A stretch of DNA of 64,000 nt, taken from positions 40,316,672 through 40,380,671 of the forward strand of contig OX031063.1 of the NCBI GenBank assembly GCA_943736015.1. The letters run 5' to 3'. Below the pieces are notes generated by a model that made no database searches, was not told the origin of the DNA, and saw nothing but the letters and a program-made list of their open reading frames with translations. This document shows positions 22,101 through 32,963 of the stretch, one piece after another (position 1 is the stretch's first letter; every line of letters starts with the position of its first letter). Both the position numbers and the translations under genes were made by a program. This DNA comes from Tridacna crocea. Lineage: Eukaryota; Mollusca; Bivalvia; Cardiida; Cardiidae.

Positions 22101-22757
22101 TGGCACAGGAAACCAACTGTGAGTAGGGAGTTTTCCAGTATTCGTTCGCCGCCTGAGGATAGGTGGATGGGGAGAACGATTTCAAGAAATGATATCAGAA
22201 ATATGCAGCGGCCTCAGAGTCAGTTGAACCGGCCCGTAACTGACTATCGTCAAAGGAGTATTCAAGGTGATTCACTCTTGTCATCGTTGCGCGCCATAGA
22301 AACAAGCTTGAGTTCAATGACGGTTAGAGTACCGAGGTCTTGTGTTACAAGACATTCCTATGGTTTCAATGTTTGGAGAACATTTGTACCTGGAGTTCAC
22401 CCAGAAGAAAGGCGGGTGGTTTCGGATGGTGAGGTCAACTGCTACGGTTGTTTTGATAAATTCATTGCGAAAGACATGTATATTTCGGTTGGAGAGACTT
22501 TTGAACAAAAGACCTATTTAGCGTTTGCTGATACAGTTTCGCTTAAAATCTATCGTTCGAGCAAGGAAAACCCAAAGTTTGTAGATGAACCGGGGTGTTC
22601 CTTTGTGGATGATATAGCTGTAAACTTTACCATGAGCCCAGATCCCAGAAATAGACGCATTTTGGTTGAAGTTGTATATGATGGAATGGACCTTAAAGTA
22701 CAAGCTACGGTACTGGCAACCGGCCGTGTCTTTAAAAAAGAGGTTGAATTTAACTGA
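18999..22757 (+). CDS. ParB-like / HSPA12 C-terminal fusion protein (two exons)
   Basis: The two exons 18999-19120 and 21884-22757 splice at tacag|gtgag and ccttgcag|a to give a 331-residue protein; the split codon makes Arg-41. The start is the first ATG after an in-frame stop at 18936. Residues 1-90 form a ParB/sulfiredoxin-like fold: IRPSDIRFSQDSI, then VVMEGGKWITADNRRLWVFR, where the NRR motif corresponds to the family's nucleotide-binding box. Residues about 90-185 are a basic, Ser/Arg-rich linker. Residues about 190-331 (VPRSCVTRHSYGFNVW, then CYGCFDKFIAKDMYISVGE, ending RRILVEVVYDGMDLKV) follow the pattern of the C-terminal part of HSPA12-type Hsp70s, including the late beta-sandwich repeats. 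The Hsp70 ATPase lobes are absent. Exon 2 is uninterrupted for 874 nt. Intron 1 (2763 bp) holds an 830-bp palindrome and a TTAA MITE. Function is unknown. The ParB assignment is firmer than the HSPA12 one. Confidence 0.72.
19299..20128. mobile_element. 830-bp near-perfect palindrome with 8-bp target duplication
   Basis: The ends are CACAGGAATCTGACATTC and its complement, and the arms match almost base for base to a centre near 19713. Direct repeats GTTTTTAC lie at 19291-19298 and 20129-20136. An 8-bp duplication and CA...TG ends fit hAT-type transposition. No coding capacity was seen; each arm carries the same chance reading. It sits in intron 1 of the fusion gene. Confidence 0.85.
20137..21409. 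other. Intron 1 sequence of the fusion gene
   Basis: AT-rich sequence with one C-rich tract near 20190-20220. No gene or recognised repeat apart from a short GATCTGGGTCAGAC remnant near 21380. Confidence 0.5.
21410..21520 (-). mobile_element. Truncated TTAA MITE
   Basis: The left arm and a variant stem (AATGCTAGTAACTAGCATT) remain; the rest is missing up to the TTAA at 21523. Confidence 0.6.
21527..21747 (+). mobile_element. TTAA MITE, full length, 136 bp from an exon
   Basis: TTAA at 21523 and 21748; 221 bp. It lies just upstream of the acceptor of the fusion gene exon 2. Confidence 0.87.
21884..22757 (+). CDS. Fusion gene, exon 2
   Basis: It starts after a polypyrimidine tract ending CAG at 21883 and ends with TGA at 22755-22757. 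It encodes the DNRRLWVFR half of the ParB-like domain, the linker and the HSPA12-like tail in one open frame with no frameshift or stop, which argues for an active gene. Confidence 0.75.
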
Positions 22758-22897
22758 TTAAAAAAATCACAGTTTCTGTTCGAAGAAACAACTGAATGGA
22801 ATCTGCATAAATCCTTAGTAGATTGTGATCCCTAAAACGAATGCATACGGTCTTTACAAAGCTAACGCTATCTCTTAAGTCTATTTGTTTACGAAGG

Positions 22898-23128
22898 GTC
22901 CTGTGCGGCTCAGTGGTAAAGTGTAAGACTGATGACCTGAAGGCCTTGGATTCGAGCCTCATGTCATGTACTAGGTTTTTCGTCGAAGTGTGGTGGAGCA
23001 AGATACCTCAAAGCTTTGCCTAGCAATACTGGAACACATGAAATACATGAATATGTGAGCTGTGGCGGTAATATGATTTACTGATTTATTTTTAGAAGTG
23101 ATGTAAAATTATCAATCAATCAATCATG
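22898..23128 (+). mobile_element. tRNA-derived SINE
   Basis: A-box-like GGCTCAGTGGTAAAGTGTA, then B-box-like TTGGATTCGAGCC, a non-tRNA body and an (ATCA)n tail near 23113. It lies just downstream of the fusion gene and may overlap its 3' UTR. Confidence 0.68.
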
Positions 23129-23249
23129 CCAAAAGGGTGTTAAATGTTGCTCCATGATCAAGTAGACTAAAAATTATCACTAATTATGGATCTATAAAAA
23201 ACATTTTGTGAAACAAAACTATATCATGAGGTACATGGGTCTGACATGC

Positions 23250-23375
23250 ACAAAAACATCCAATAGCGAAAAATATCGACTCAGCTCAGCCTCCATAGAC
23301 TGTATAGGCTGACCTGAGTCGACACCTTTTGGAGATACATTAAACTCCCTTTTCACAGAGGATGGCTCATATAAA
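23250..23375 (+). mobile_element. Short palindromic repeat ending CTTTTCACAGAGG
   Basis: TCGACTCAGCTCAGCC pairs with GGCTGACCTGAGTCGA, followed by TTAAACTCCCTTTTCACAG. Confidence 0.6.
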
Positions 23376-23469
23376 ATCAACATCCTTCAGGACTGCGTCA
23401 TAAAAGACTTCAGGCGGAAGTCACTGTCTTGAATGCATCATGTTGTTTTACAATAGCTAAGGTTGATAG

Positions 23470-23800
23470 CGATACAAGGGGGCGGTATAGATCAAAGATC
23501 AGACTGCATGTTTTGTGCAGTCTGATCTCGATATATTCCGTCCGCAAAAGTCACTGTTTTCACCATTAGAGCCGAAAGGGTAAGAGTGCCGAATAAACCC
23601 ATCAGCCATTTTTAGTCCGGTCCCTTTTTAGTCGAAAAATAAGACCATAATTATTAGTGATGTCATGGCTGCTTTTGTAAATGTAATGATTTAGGAAAAC
23701 GGACAGTGCAGATCAAAGATCAGACTGCACATTTTGTGAAGTCTGATCTTGATCTACATTGGCCGCAAAGGCAACTATAGTTGTGAAAGGCACTTAAAGG
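23470..23800. repeat. Two GATCAGACTGCACA palindromes
   Basis: Dyads of about 50 bp are centred near 23513 and 23733; outer ends are not resolved. Confidence 0.6.
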
Positions 23801-23922
23801 CTTAACAAATGAAATCTGTTAGAGACTACTTTTATTTCAACTATGCTCTTTGCAAAAAGAGGGGAGGAGGGTTTGATGCGTATCCGTGATACACGATTCA
23901 AAGCAAGTCATCATAGAGTTAA

Positions 23923-24143
23923 CCCATTACCACACAAACCCTACTTTTGACGCCCTTAAGAAAGAAGCTTTTTAAAAACACTGTAGGAAAAGGAGAAAAT
24001 GCTGGTAACCAGCATTTTCTCCTTTTCCCACAGTGTTTTCTTTCCTTCCCAGAACAAATTTCAAATTTTCAGTCACCTTTATTTTGTCGTCTGCAAATGC
24101 TTTCAATTTGAACCAGTCTAAAATTTTGTCGTTTGGTAATGAG
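23923..24143 (-). mobile_element. TTAA MITE, full length
   Basis: TTAA at 23919 and 24144; 221 bp. Confidence 0.88.
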
Positions 24144-24566
24144 TTAATGATTCATAAACCCGTTTTGTCTAGCAACCGATTGTTGGGTAGAATAGTCCTT
24201 GAATATGCAGAAAATTTACAAATATACGTAATGATATACTACTCAAAATTTGTTAGGGATCACCCTAAAAAATTCACCCTAAATATGTATGTAACATGTA
24301 CATTATAATATTATATGGTTTTACAATATGTTACGATTGTCAGACTGATCAATAAAATGACCGGTGGAAATAGATCTTTAAAATAAGCCTGTTTCTTTAG
24401 ATACAGGAGTTAAACAGTAACGTTACATGTCGCACTTTCCTTCGCTGTAAATTATATGCTACGGATTTACTAAAAAATGCTTTAAAACGGCGTTTTCTGG
24501 CTGTTTTTCCATGCAGTAACCATCACTGAAACAATGGTCAGGGTAAGAGAGGAATGAATGACTGAC

Positions 24567-24764
24567 TGTTAAAGACACTGACAAAGAAACCTTTGGAAAA
24601 CACTGTTGGAAAAGGAGAAAATGCTGGATACCAGCATTTTCTCCTTTTACAACGATGTTTTCTACCGTATGACAGACAGCATAGTGCACGTTGCACATAG
24701 TCTTTGGTTAGCAAATGTTTTCAACTTGGACAAATCTAGAGTTTTACAGTATGGTAAAGAGTTT
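24567..24764 (-). mobile_element. Diverged TTAA MITE
   Basis: The stem is intact (apex TGGATACCA); the arms have drifted. Confidence 0.65.
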
Positions 24765-24834
24765 ATGCAGAACTGTTGTAACATATAAACCCATATAGAA
24801 ATATGTAGGTGATCCCTATCAAAGTTTGAGTAGT

Positions 24835-25952
24835 ATATGTTTCGACCCAGGTCAGTCTTTGCGAACTGCGTAAGCTGACATTAGTCGACACTGTTTACAG
24901 ATACATTTCAGCACCTTTTGACAGAGCGTGGCTCATTTATGTTTTGGTCGTTTGTTACCTTTTTACCCTCGGTGTTTTGTCGGTTTTGTTTTGTTGTTTT
25001 TGTTCCCCAATATTTGTAGTTACAGTTTTCTTTATGATACTTTCAGCTCTATGACCTTTTTGTTACTTTTATCAGTCTAGAAAAATGTCCCTTGCCATAT
25101 AAGGATACGTAGATGCGTTTTAAGGTATCACAATTCAGTTTATTTACAAAGTCTGGTTTGACATTTTGATTGCGATTACGAAATACGTTAAGTGGATAAA
25201 CTGATCGGTCATAATTGATACCCAGTCTGCTGCCTGTGATAGACGGATATTCCGTTAAGTTAAGACACCCAGTTCGTGATATCCGAGTACATCTGCTTTT
25301 TTTCTGTAGCCTCCATTTTATGATACTCGTACATATATAGATATATTTTTAAAATCATATTATTCAGTTCATATTATGTTCGTTTGTTTGATTTCTACTG
25401 TGTCCTTGGCGTTGTTTTAAGTCATCTGTCATCCAATTATTGCCGGATAGGAACCTCAATTGTGTCTAAATCTTGAACAAATTTTATCGGGATATTGTTC
25501 CCTTGCATATTTAAGCCTTTACACTTTTTGATTTATATCAGAAGCGGTATTTTAGATGATCTGAACAGAGTGCGGAATATTTTAGTTTAAAATACCGGGC
25601 GTCACAGATCAAAATAAGATTTTGGGTCCATTTATTATTTAGTGTAAGTACGTTTAGCGAATTTAACTGTCTAAATACGCATAAATTAATGGTATTTGCA
25701 TCTAGTTTTCTGTACTTCTATATATGTTGGGTGTGTTGTTTGATATGGTTCCATTTTCCCTTTTCTCCACTTTTTTTGAGATGTATTTACACCTGTCTAC
25801 CCACAGTATACATTTATTTTAGATAGCATACATGTATTTACTTCACAAGTGTACGTTTTTACATGTTCTTTTTGTTTTTCAATAATATATCTACTCATAG
25901 CTTTTTAGCACTTTGTTACGGTTGTTGCTGTTGTTTTATTTCATGTTGATAG
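24835..25952. other. AT-rich intergenic stretch with one short repeat
   Basis: It begins with a decayed short palindromic repeat (24835-24935, CAGAGCGTGGCTCA). The remaining kilobase is T-rich, with no MITE or gene seen. Confidence 0.45.
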
Positions 25953-26118
25953 CAGCCACGTAGGAAGCATTTCAAGATTAGGGGGGCTAACTTCGAAATA
26001 CTGAGATTTTTTGCGTGGTAATTGCATTGCGCTAAAAACTCATATTTTAATTACTATGATTTTCAAAATTATTGGGGGGGCTGAGCCCCCCCTAGCCCCC
26101 CCTGTTCCTACGGGCCTG
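25953..26118. mobile_element. MITE with CAGGCCCGTAGGAA ends, copy 2, 5-bp target duplication
   Basis: 166 bp, flanked by GATAG at 25948-25952 and 26119-26123. Ends are CAGCCACGTAGGAAG and TTCCTACGGGCCTG. The centre is a GGGGGGGCTGAGCCCCCCC dyad. Confidence 0.82.
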
Positions 26119-26283
26119 GATAGTAATTACCATTTGCTTTTAATAATAAAAAAATTGTTCAGATTTGTTTCTTTGATTATTATTGTAGTTGTAGTAGCGA
26201 TGACTGGTAGTATCAATTTCAACCCAAAAATGTATACCCTCGACCAACTGAAAATTGCGATATTGGGCTTCGGTGTTTATTAA

Positions 26284-26501
26284 CTCTTTACCAAACGACA
26301 ACATTTTAGACTTGTCCAAATCGAAAGCATTTGCAGACCACAATATAAACGTCACTCAAAAATTGAAAATGTACTTTAGAACAATAGAAAACATTGTGGG
26401 AAAGGGAGAAAATGCTGGTTACCAGCATTTTCTCCTTTTCCCACAATGCTTTTCAGAAGGCTTCTTCCTCTGGGCCGTAAAAACCAGAGTTTGGTCAAGG
26501 G
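26284..26501 (+). mobile_element. TTAA MITE
   Basis: TTAA at 26280 and 26502; right end GGTCAAGG. Confidence 0.85.
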
Positions 26502-27164
26502 TTAACCTAAGTTACAGGGGTAAAATTGAAATTCCATTTGGCTGTATGAATTATTTAGCTATTGTCCTTCAAGTACACAAGACATGTCCGATTTATTTCA
26601 AATATTCACAAACTTTTATTCAGCGAGCATGACACAGCCGACACAAGGTAGCCAGTTTGTCATACAGGTATGTGCGCGAAAAGTAAGAATAAATCAGTGT
26701 TTAAAAAAAAAACTGACCTTTACACCCCGGTTACACAGACTGTCGGGCTTACATCCATTTCAAATCGGTGTCATTATTTCAATTTTTTTCGCTTTTTTAT
26801 CGGTTGTCATAGGTGACCTTATTTCAAGCTGTTTGTGTAAACGGCGATAAACAGGGGTTCAATCGGTCTTAAAAATATTCCGTCTTGCGCTGGTAGAGGC
26901 CCAATCGGGATCTGACCGGTGATTAAAGATATATACGGCCACAACATCTTTCCTTCACAATGGAGTCTTCTTGGACTTTCAAGACTTCGTTAGAGACAAA
27001 CATAACGGTTTTGCCTTGGTCGACGGATTTCTGGGAGTTCCCTTTGACCGACATACTAAGACAAATCGGAACTTGTCACAGAATTGTTACAGAATCAATC
27101 AGATATGGCGCTGGTGAATTTTTGTGGAAACTGAATTAAAATGCCTGTCGCGCATGTAACAAGT

Positions 27165-27268
27165 ATAAGTTATTGATCATATATTTCATTTGTATGAAAT
27201 TAAATCGGAGGGAGGCGAAGCCGACCGACGATTTAGTTTCATACAAATGAAATATATGATCAATAACT
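27165..27268. repeat. Palindrome opening each tandem unit
   Basis: Arms of about 42 bp (ATTGATCATATATTTCATTT and complement). At units 3 and 4 the dyad extends outward to about 68 bp because the preceding unit ends in AAAGTAGGGCAAACTGTAAG and the next begins CTTACAGTTTGCCCTACTTT. Copies start at 28562, 30007 and 31452. Confidence 0.8.
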
Positions 27269-28059
27269 AACTTACAGTTTGCCCTACTTTCTAATTGACT
27301 GACAGCTAAGGATGGGTGGAAAGAGCCATACAAGAACGACAGAAAGTTCGGTTCGACACGCCTCTTTTGATTGACGGTTGTACGTACGTGCGTTTTCAGT
27401 CGTACGGCGTTAAAACTGTCATTCAGGTTGTCCTTGAACTAGTTTCAGGACGATTGTCTGCAGTCAGGCTCATTCGGCATATCACGGGTGATGGTAGCCA
27501 TTATATCCCTCGTCTTTATCTAGTGGATTGATATGCAGCAGATCGGTACACCCGGAAATACGCCGGTACACCGTCCCGAAAATTGTCAGGCTCTTCTTCC
27601 AAAAGAAAACTTGGGTTTTAATTTTCTATCGAAATCTTTCGAACCATATTTCAGACGATAAACAATTCGTAGATCTACATTACTTTTTTTATCAATTTCG
27701 ATTGAAGTTTTAACCGACAGATAGACAGATGTGAATAATTTCATCGAAGTCGTTTATGTCGTTGCTAAACGAATCACATTGGCCCGCCATGTATAAGATC
27801 ACGTGACTCGCAGTCCAAATGTAAACGACCGTTATACGGACGAGGTTAGATGTAGGTACGGAATCGGCCGAATTTCATGTTCTTTGAAGCGATAGATTCA
27901 GCAATGGATGCATGCTTTGATCCGGTTGAAGACGAGGAATTTTATAAAGAATTTATTTTCGCCGACACAGGCGACGTCTCGCTAACACAACTGTGTAAAC
28001 ACCCATGTCCCTCTAAAGTGGCTCACTGTTCAGAATCTGTTTCATACAAGATAAGCCCT

Positions 28060-28303
28060 CTTTTTTATTGTCCTGAGGCAGAAGGCGCGTGAAAACATTG
28101 CGGGTAGAGGAGAAATTGCTTGTAAGGAGCATTTTCTCCTTTCCTGCTATGTTTCGTTTTTTCTTTCCACAGACAAATCCTTGAACAAGTACCAAGTTGT
28201 TGTCTGCAAACGGTTCCAAATTGGACCCAAGCCAAATTTCCCAGCCTGGTAAAGACTTCCTTACCAGGGTCCTTAAAACCAGAGGCTGTTTGGTAAAGGG
28301 TTA
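28060..28303 (-). mobile_element. Diverged TTAA MITE within the tandem unit
   Basis: GAAAACATTGCGGGTAGAGG, AAATTGCTTGTAAGGAGCATT and TTTGGTAAAGGGTTAA identify it. Matching copies lie at about 29455-29688, 30895-31133 and 32340-32578, so the insertion predates amplification of the array. Confidence 0.7.
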
Positions 28304-31300
28304 AATACCACGTGGCCAAGTACGAATTGTTTAGTCCCGATATTTACGTGGAAATTACGTCACTTTTTTGGCGATGATGCAATTATTTGGAATAGTCCCC
28401 GCCCCTTTTACTACAGTGTATGCATTAGATTGGTATTTACTCTACAAGGACCAGCTAAAATACTGTGGGCGGAGATTCTCGTTAACCGGGATACAACTGT
28501 ATATAGGTCAACCATTTAATGATTAAGTGGTCACATATTGCAACATATTGAGTCTGTATGTATAAGTTATTGATCATATATTTCATTTGTATGGAATTAA
28601 ATCGGAGGGAGGCGAAGCCGACCGACGATTTAGTTTCATACAAATGAAATATATGATCAATAACTAACTTACAGTTTGCCCTACTTTCTAATTGACTGAC
28701 AGCTAAGAATTGGTGGAAAGAGCCATACAAGAACGACAGAAAGCTCAGTTCGACACGCCTCTTTTGATTGACGGTTGTACGTACGTGCGTTTTCAGTCGT
28801 ATGGCGTTAAAACTGTTACTCAGGTTGTCCTTGAACTAGTTTCAGGACAATTGTCTGCAGTCAGACTCATTCGGCATATCACGGGTGATGGTAGCCATCA
28901 TATCCCTCGTCTGTATCTAGTGGATTGATATGCAGCAGATCGGTACACTCGGAAATACGCCGGTATACCGTTCTGAAAATTGTCAGGCTCCTCTTCCAAA
29001 AGAAAACTTGGGTTTTAATTTTTTATCGAAATCTTTCGAACCATATTTCGACAAACAATTCGTAGATCTACATTAATTTTTTTTATCAATTTCGATTGAA
29101 GTTTTAACCGACAGATACACAGATGTGAATAACTTCATTGAGGTCGTTAAGTCGTTGCTAAACGAATCACATTGGCCCGCCATTGTATAAGATCATGTGA
29201 CTCGCAGTTCAAATGTAAACGGCCGTTTTACGGGCGAGATTAGATGTAGGTACGGAAACTGCCGAATTTCATGCTCTTTGAAGCGATAGATTCTGCAATG
29301 GATGCATGCTTTGAACCGGTTGAAGACGAGGAATTTTATAAAGAATTCATTTTCCCCGACAAAGGCGACGTGTTGCTAACACAGGTGTGTACAATAAACA
29401 CCCATGTCCCTCTAAAGTGGCTCATTGTCAAGGATCTGCTTCATACCAGATAAGCCCTCTTTTTTACTGCCCTGAGGCAGAAGGCGCGTGAAAACATTGC
29501 GGGTAGAGGAGAAATTGCTTGTAAGGAGCATTTTCTCCTTTCCTGCTATGTCTCTTTTTTTTCTTTCCACAGACAAATCCTTTAATTTGAGCAAGTACCA
29601 AGTTGTTGTCTGCAAACGGTTTCAAATTGGACCCAAGCCAAATTTCCCAGCCTGGTAGTCAAAACCAAAGGTTATTTGGTAAAGGGTTAAATACCAGGTG
29701 GCCAAGTACGAGTTATTTAGTCCCGATATTCACGTGGAAATTACGTCACTTTTTTGGCGATGATGCAATTACTTGGAATAATCCCCGCCCCTTTTACTAC
29801 AGTGTATGCATTAGATTGGTATTTACTCTACAAGGACCAGCTAAAATACTGTGGGCGGAGCTTCTCGTTAACCGGGATACAACTGTATATAGGTCAACCA
29901 TTTAATAACATATTGCAACATATTGAGTCTGTATGGAATTAAATCCAGCAGTTTTGAACGAAATCCGGCGTTTTCATTGGTTTAGAAAGTAGGGCAAACT
30001 GTAAGTATAAGTTATTGATCATATATTTCATTTGTATGGAATTAAATCGGAGGGAGGCGAAGCCGACCGAGGATTTAGTTTCATACAAATGAAATATATG
30101 ATCAATAACTAACTTACAGTTTGCCCTACTTTCTTATTGACTGACAGCTAAGAATTGGTGGAAAGAGCCATACAAGAACGACAGAAAGCTCAGTTCGACA
30201 CGCCTCTTTTGATTGACGGTTGTACGTACGTGCGTTTTCAGTCGTATGGCGTTAAAACTGTTACTCAGGTTGTCCTTGAACTAGTTTCAGGACAATTGTC
30301 TGCAGTCAGACTCATTCGGCATATCACGGGTGATGGTAGCCATCATATCCCTCGTCTGTATCTAGTGGATTGATATGCAGCAGATCGGTACACTCGGAAA
30401 TACGCCGGTATACCGTTCTGAAAATTGTCAGGCTCCTCTTCCAAAAGAAAACTTGGGTTTTAATTTTTTATCGAAATCTTTCGAACCATATTTCGACAAA
30501 CAATTCGTAGATCTACATCAATTTTTTTTATCAATTTCGATTGAAGTTTTAACCGACAGATACACAGATGTGAATAACTTCATTGAGGTCGTTAAGTCGT
30601 TGCTAAACGAATCACATTGGCCCGCCATTGTATAAGATCATGTGACTCGCAGTTCAAATGTAAACGGCCGTTTTACGGGCGAGATTAGATGTAGGTACGG
30701 AAACTGCCGAATTTCATGCTCTTTGAAGCGATAGATTCAGCAATGGATGCATGCTTTGAGCCGGTTGAAGACGAGGAATTTTATAAAGAATTTATTTTCC
30801 CCGACAAAGGCGACGTGTTGCTAACACAAGTGTGTACAATAAACACCCATGTCCCTCTAAAGTGGCTCATTGTCCAGGATCTGCTTCATACCAGATAAGC
30901 CCTCTTTTTTACTGCCCTGAGGCAGAAGGCGCGTGAAAACATTGCGGGTAGAGGAGAAATTGCTTGTAAGGAGCATTTTCTCCTTTCCTGCTATGTCTCT
31001 TTTTTTTCTTTCCACAGACAAATCCTTTAATTTGAGCAAGTACCAAGTTGTTGTCTGCAAACGGTTTCAAATTGGACCCAAGCCAAATTTCCCAGCCTGG
31101 TAGTCAAAACCAAAGGTTATTTGGTAAAGGGTTAAATACCAGGTGGCCAAGTTCGAGTTATTTAGTCCCGATATTCACGTGGAAATTACGTCACTTTTTT
31201 GGCGATGATGCAATTATTTGGAATAGTCCCCGCCCCTTTTACTACAGTGTATGCATTAGATTGGTATTTACTCTACAAGGACCAGCTAAAATACTGTGGG

Positions 31301-32823
31301 CGGAGCTTCTCGTTAACCGGGATACAACTGTATATAGGTCAACCATTTAATAACATATTGCAACATATTGAGTCTGTATGGAATTAAATCCAGCAGTTTT
31401 GAACGAAATCCGGCGTTTTCATTGGTTTAGAAAGTAGGGCAAACTGTAAGTATAAGTTATTGATCATATATTTCATTTGTATGGAATTAAATCGGAGGGA
31501 GGCGAAGCCGACCGAGGATTTAGTTTCATACAAATGAAATATATGATCAATAACTAACTTACAGTTTGCCCTACTTTCTTATTGACTGACAGCTAAGAAT
31601 TGGTGGAAAGAGCCATACAAGAACGACAGAAAGCTCAGTTCGACACGCCTCTTTTGATTGACGGTTGTACGTACGTGCGTTTTCAGTCGTATGGCGTTAA
31701 AACTGTTACTCAGGTTGTCCTTGAACTAGTTTCAGGACAATTGTCTGCAGTCAGACTCATTCGGCATATCACGGGTGATGGTAGCCATCATATCCCTCGT
31801 CTGTATCTAGTGGATTGATATGCAGCAGATCGGTACACTCGGAAATACGCCGGTATACCGTTCTGAAAATTGTCAGGCTCCTCTTCCAAAAGAAAACTTG
31901 GGTTTTAATTTTTTATCGAAATCTTTCGAACCATATTTCGACAAACAATTCGTAGATCTACATCAATTTTTTTTATCAATTTCGATTGAAGTTTTAACCG
32001 ACAGATACACAGATGTGAATAACTTCATTGAGGTCGTTAAGTCGTTGCTAAACGAATCACATTGGCCCGCCATTGTATAAGATCATGTGACTCGCAGTTC
32101 AAATGTAAACGGCCGTTTTACGGGCGAGATTAGATGTAGTTACGGAAACTGCCGAATTTCATGCTCTTTGAAGCGATAGATTCAGCAATGGATGCATGCT
32201 TTGAGCCGGTTGAAGACGAGGAATTTTATAAAGAATTTATTTTCCCCGACAAAGGCGACGTGTTGCTAACACAAGTGTGTACAATAAACACCCATGTCCC
32301 TCTAAAGTGGCTCATTGTCCAGGATCTGCTTCATACCAGATAAGCCCTCTTTTTTACTGCCCTGAGGCAGAAGGCGCGTGAAAACATTGCGGGTAGAGGA
32401 GAAATTGCTTGTAAGGAGCATTTTCTCCTTTCCTGCTATGTCTCTTTTTTTTCTTTCCACAGACAAATCCTTTAATTTGAGCAAGTACCAAGTTGTTGTC
32501 TGCAAACGGTTTCAAATTGGACCCAAGCCAAATTTCCCAGCCTGGTAGTCAAAACCAAAGGTTATTTGGTAAAGGGTTAAATACCAGGTGGCCAAGTTCG
32601 AGTTATTTAGTCCCGATATTCACGTGGAAATTACGTCACTTTTTTGGCGATGATGCAATTACTTGGAATAATCCCCGCCCCTTTTACTACAGTGTATGCA
32701 TTAGATTGGTATTTACTCTACAAGGACCAGCTAAAATACTGTGGGCGGAGCTTCTCGTTAACCGGGATACAACTGTATATAGGTCAACCATTTAATAACA
32801 TATTGCAACATATTGAGTCTGTA

Positions 32824-32963
32824 TGGAATTAAATCCAGCAGTTTTGAACGAAATCCGGCGTTTTCATTGGTTTAGAAAGTAGGGCAAACTGTAAGGAATT
32901 AAATCCAGCAGTTTTGAACGAAATCCGGCGTTTTCATTGGTTTAGAAAGTAGGGCAAACTGTA
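32824..32963. repeat. 70-bp direct duplication at the end of the array
   Basis: GAATTAAATCCAGCAG...GGCAAACTGTAA occurs twice back to back (32824 and 32895), marking a truncated fifth repeat or slippage at the array edge. Confidence 0.75.

Larger units (their letters stand above)
27165..32896. repeat. Tandem array of four 1.4-kb units
   Basis: Units start at ATAAGTTATTGATCATAT: 27165 (1397 bp), 28562, 30007 and 31452 (1445 bp each). Units 3 and 4 are nearly identical, unit 2 is slightly diverged and unit 1 more so. Each holds, in order: a palindrome with a GGAGGGAGGCGAAGCCGACC loop; a stretch reading MVERAIQERQKAQFDTP (72 codons); an 86-codon frame that is open only in units 3 and 4; an exon-like MLFEAIDSAMDACFEP frame ending at a GT; a decayed TTAA MITE; and an AT-rich tail. 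Confidence 0.88.

Noticed and set aside
22904-22980. Genuine tRNA gene
   Set aside because: A and B boxes are present, but the cloverleaf does not close and a SINE body and (ATCA)n tail follow.
27316-31818. 72-codon frame MVERAIQERQKAQFDTP repeated in the array
   Set aside because: It is conserved only as part of the tandem DNA; no recognised domain. Kept as part of the repeat, not as a gene.
30375-32080. 86-codon frame MQQIGTLGNTPVY
   Set aside because: Open only in units 3 and 4; unit 2 has a stop and unit 1 a frameshift, so coding is unlikely.
27165-32896. CRISPR-like array
   Set aside because: The period is 1.4 kb and whole units repeat, in a spliced-gene eukaryotic context; there are no short repeats with unique spacers.
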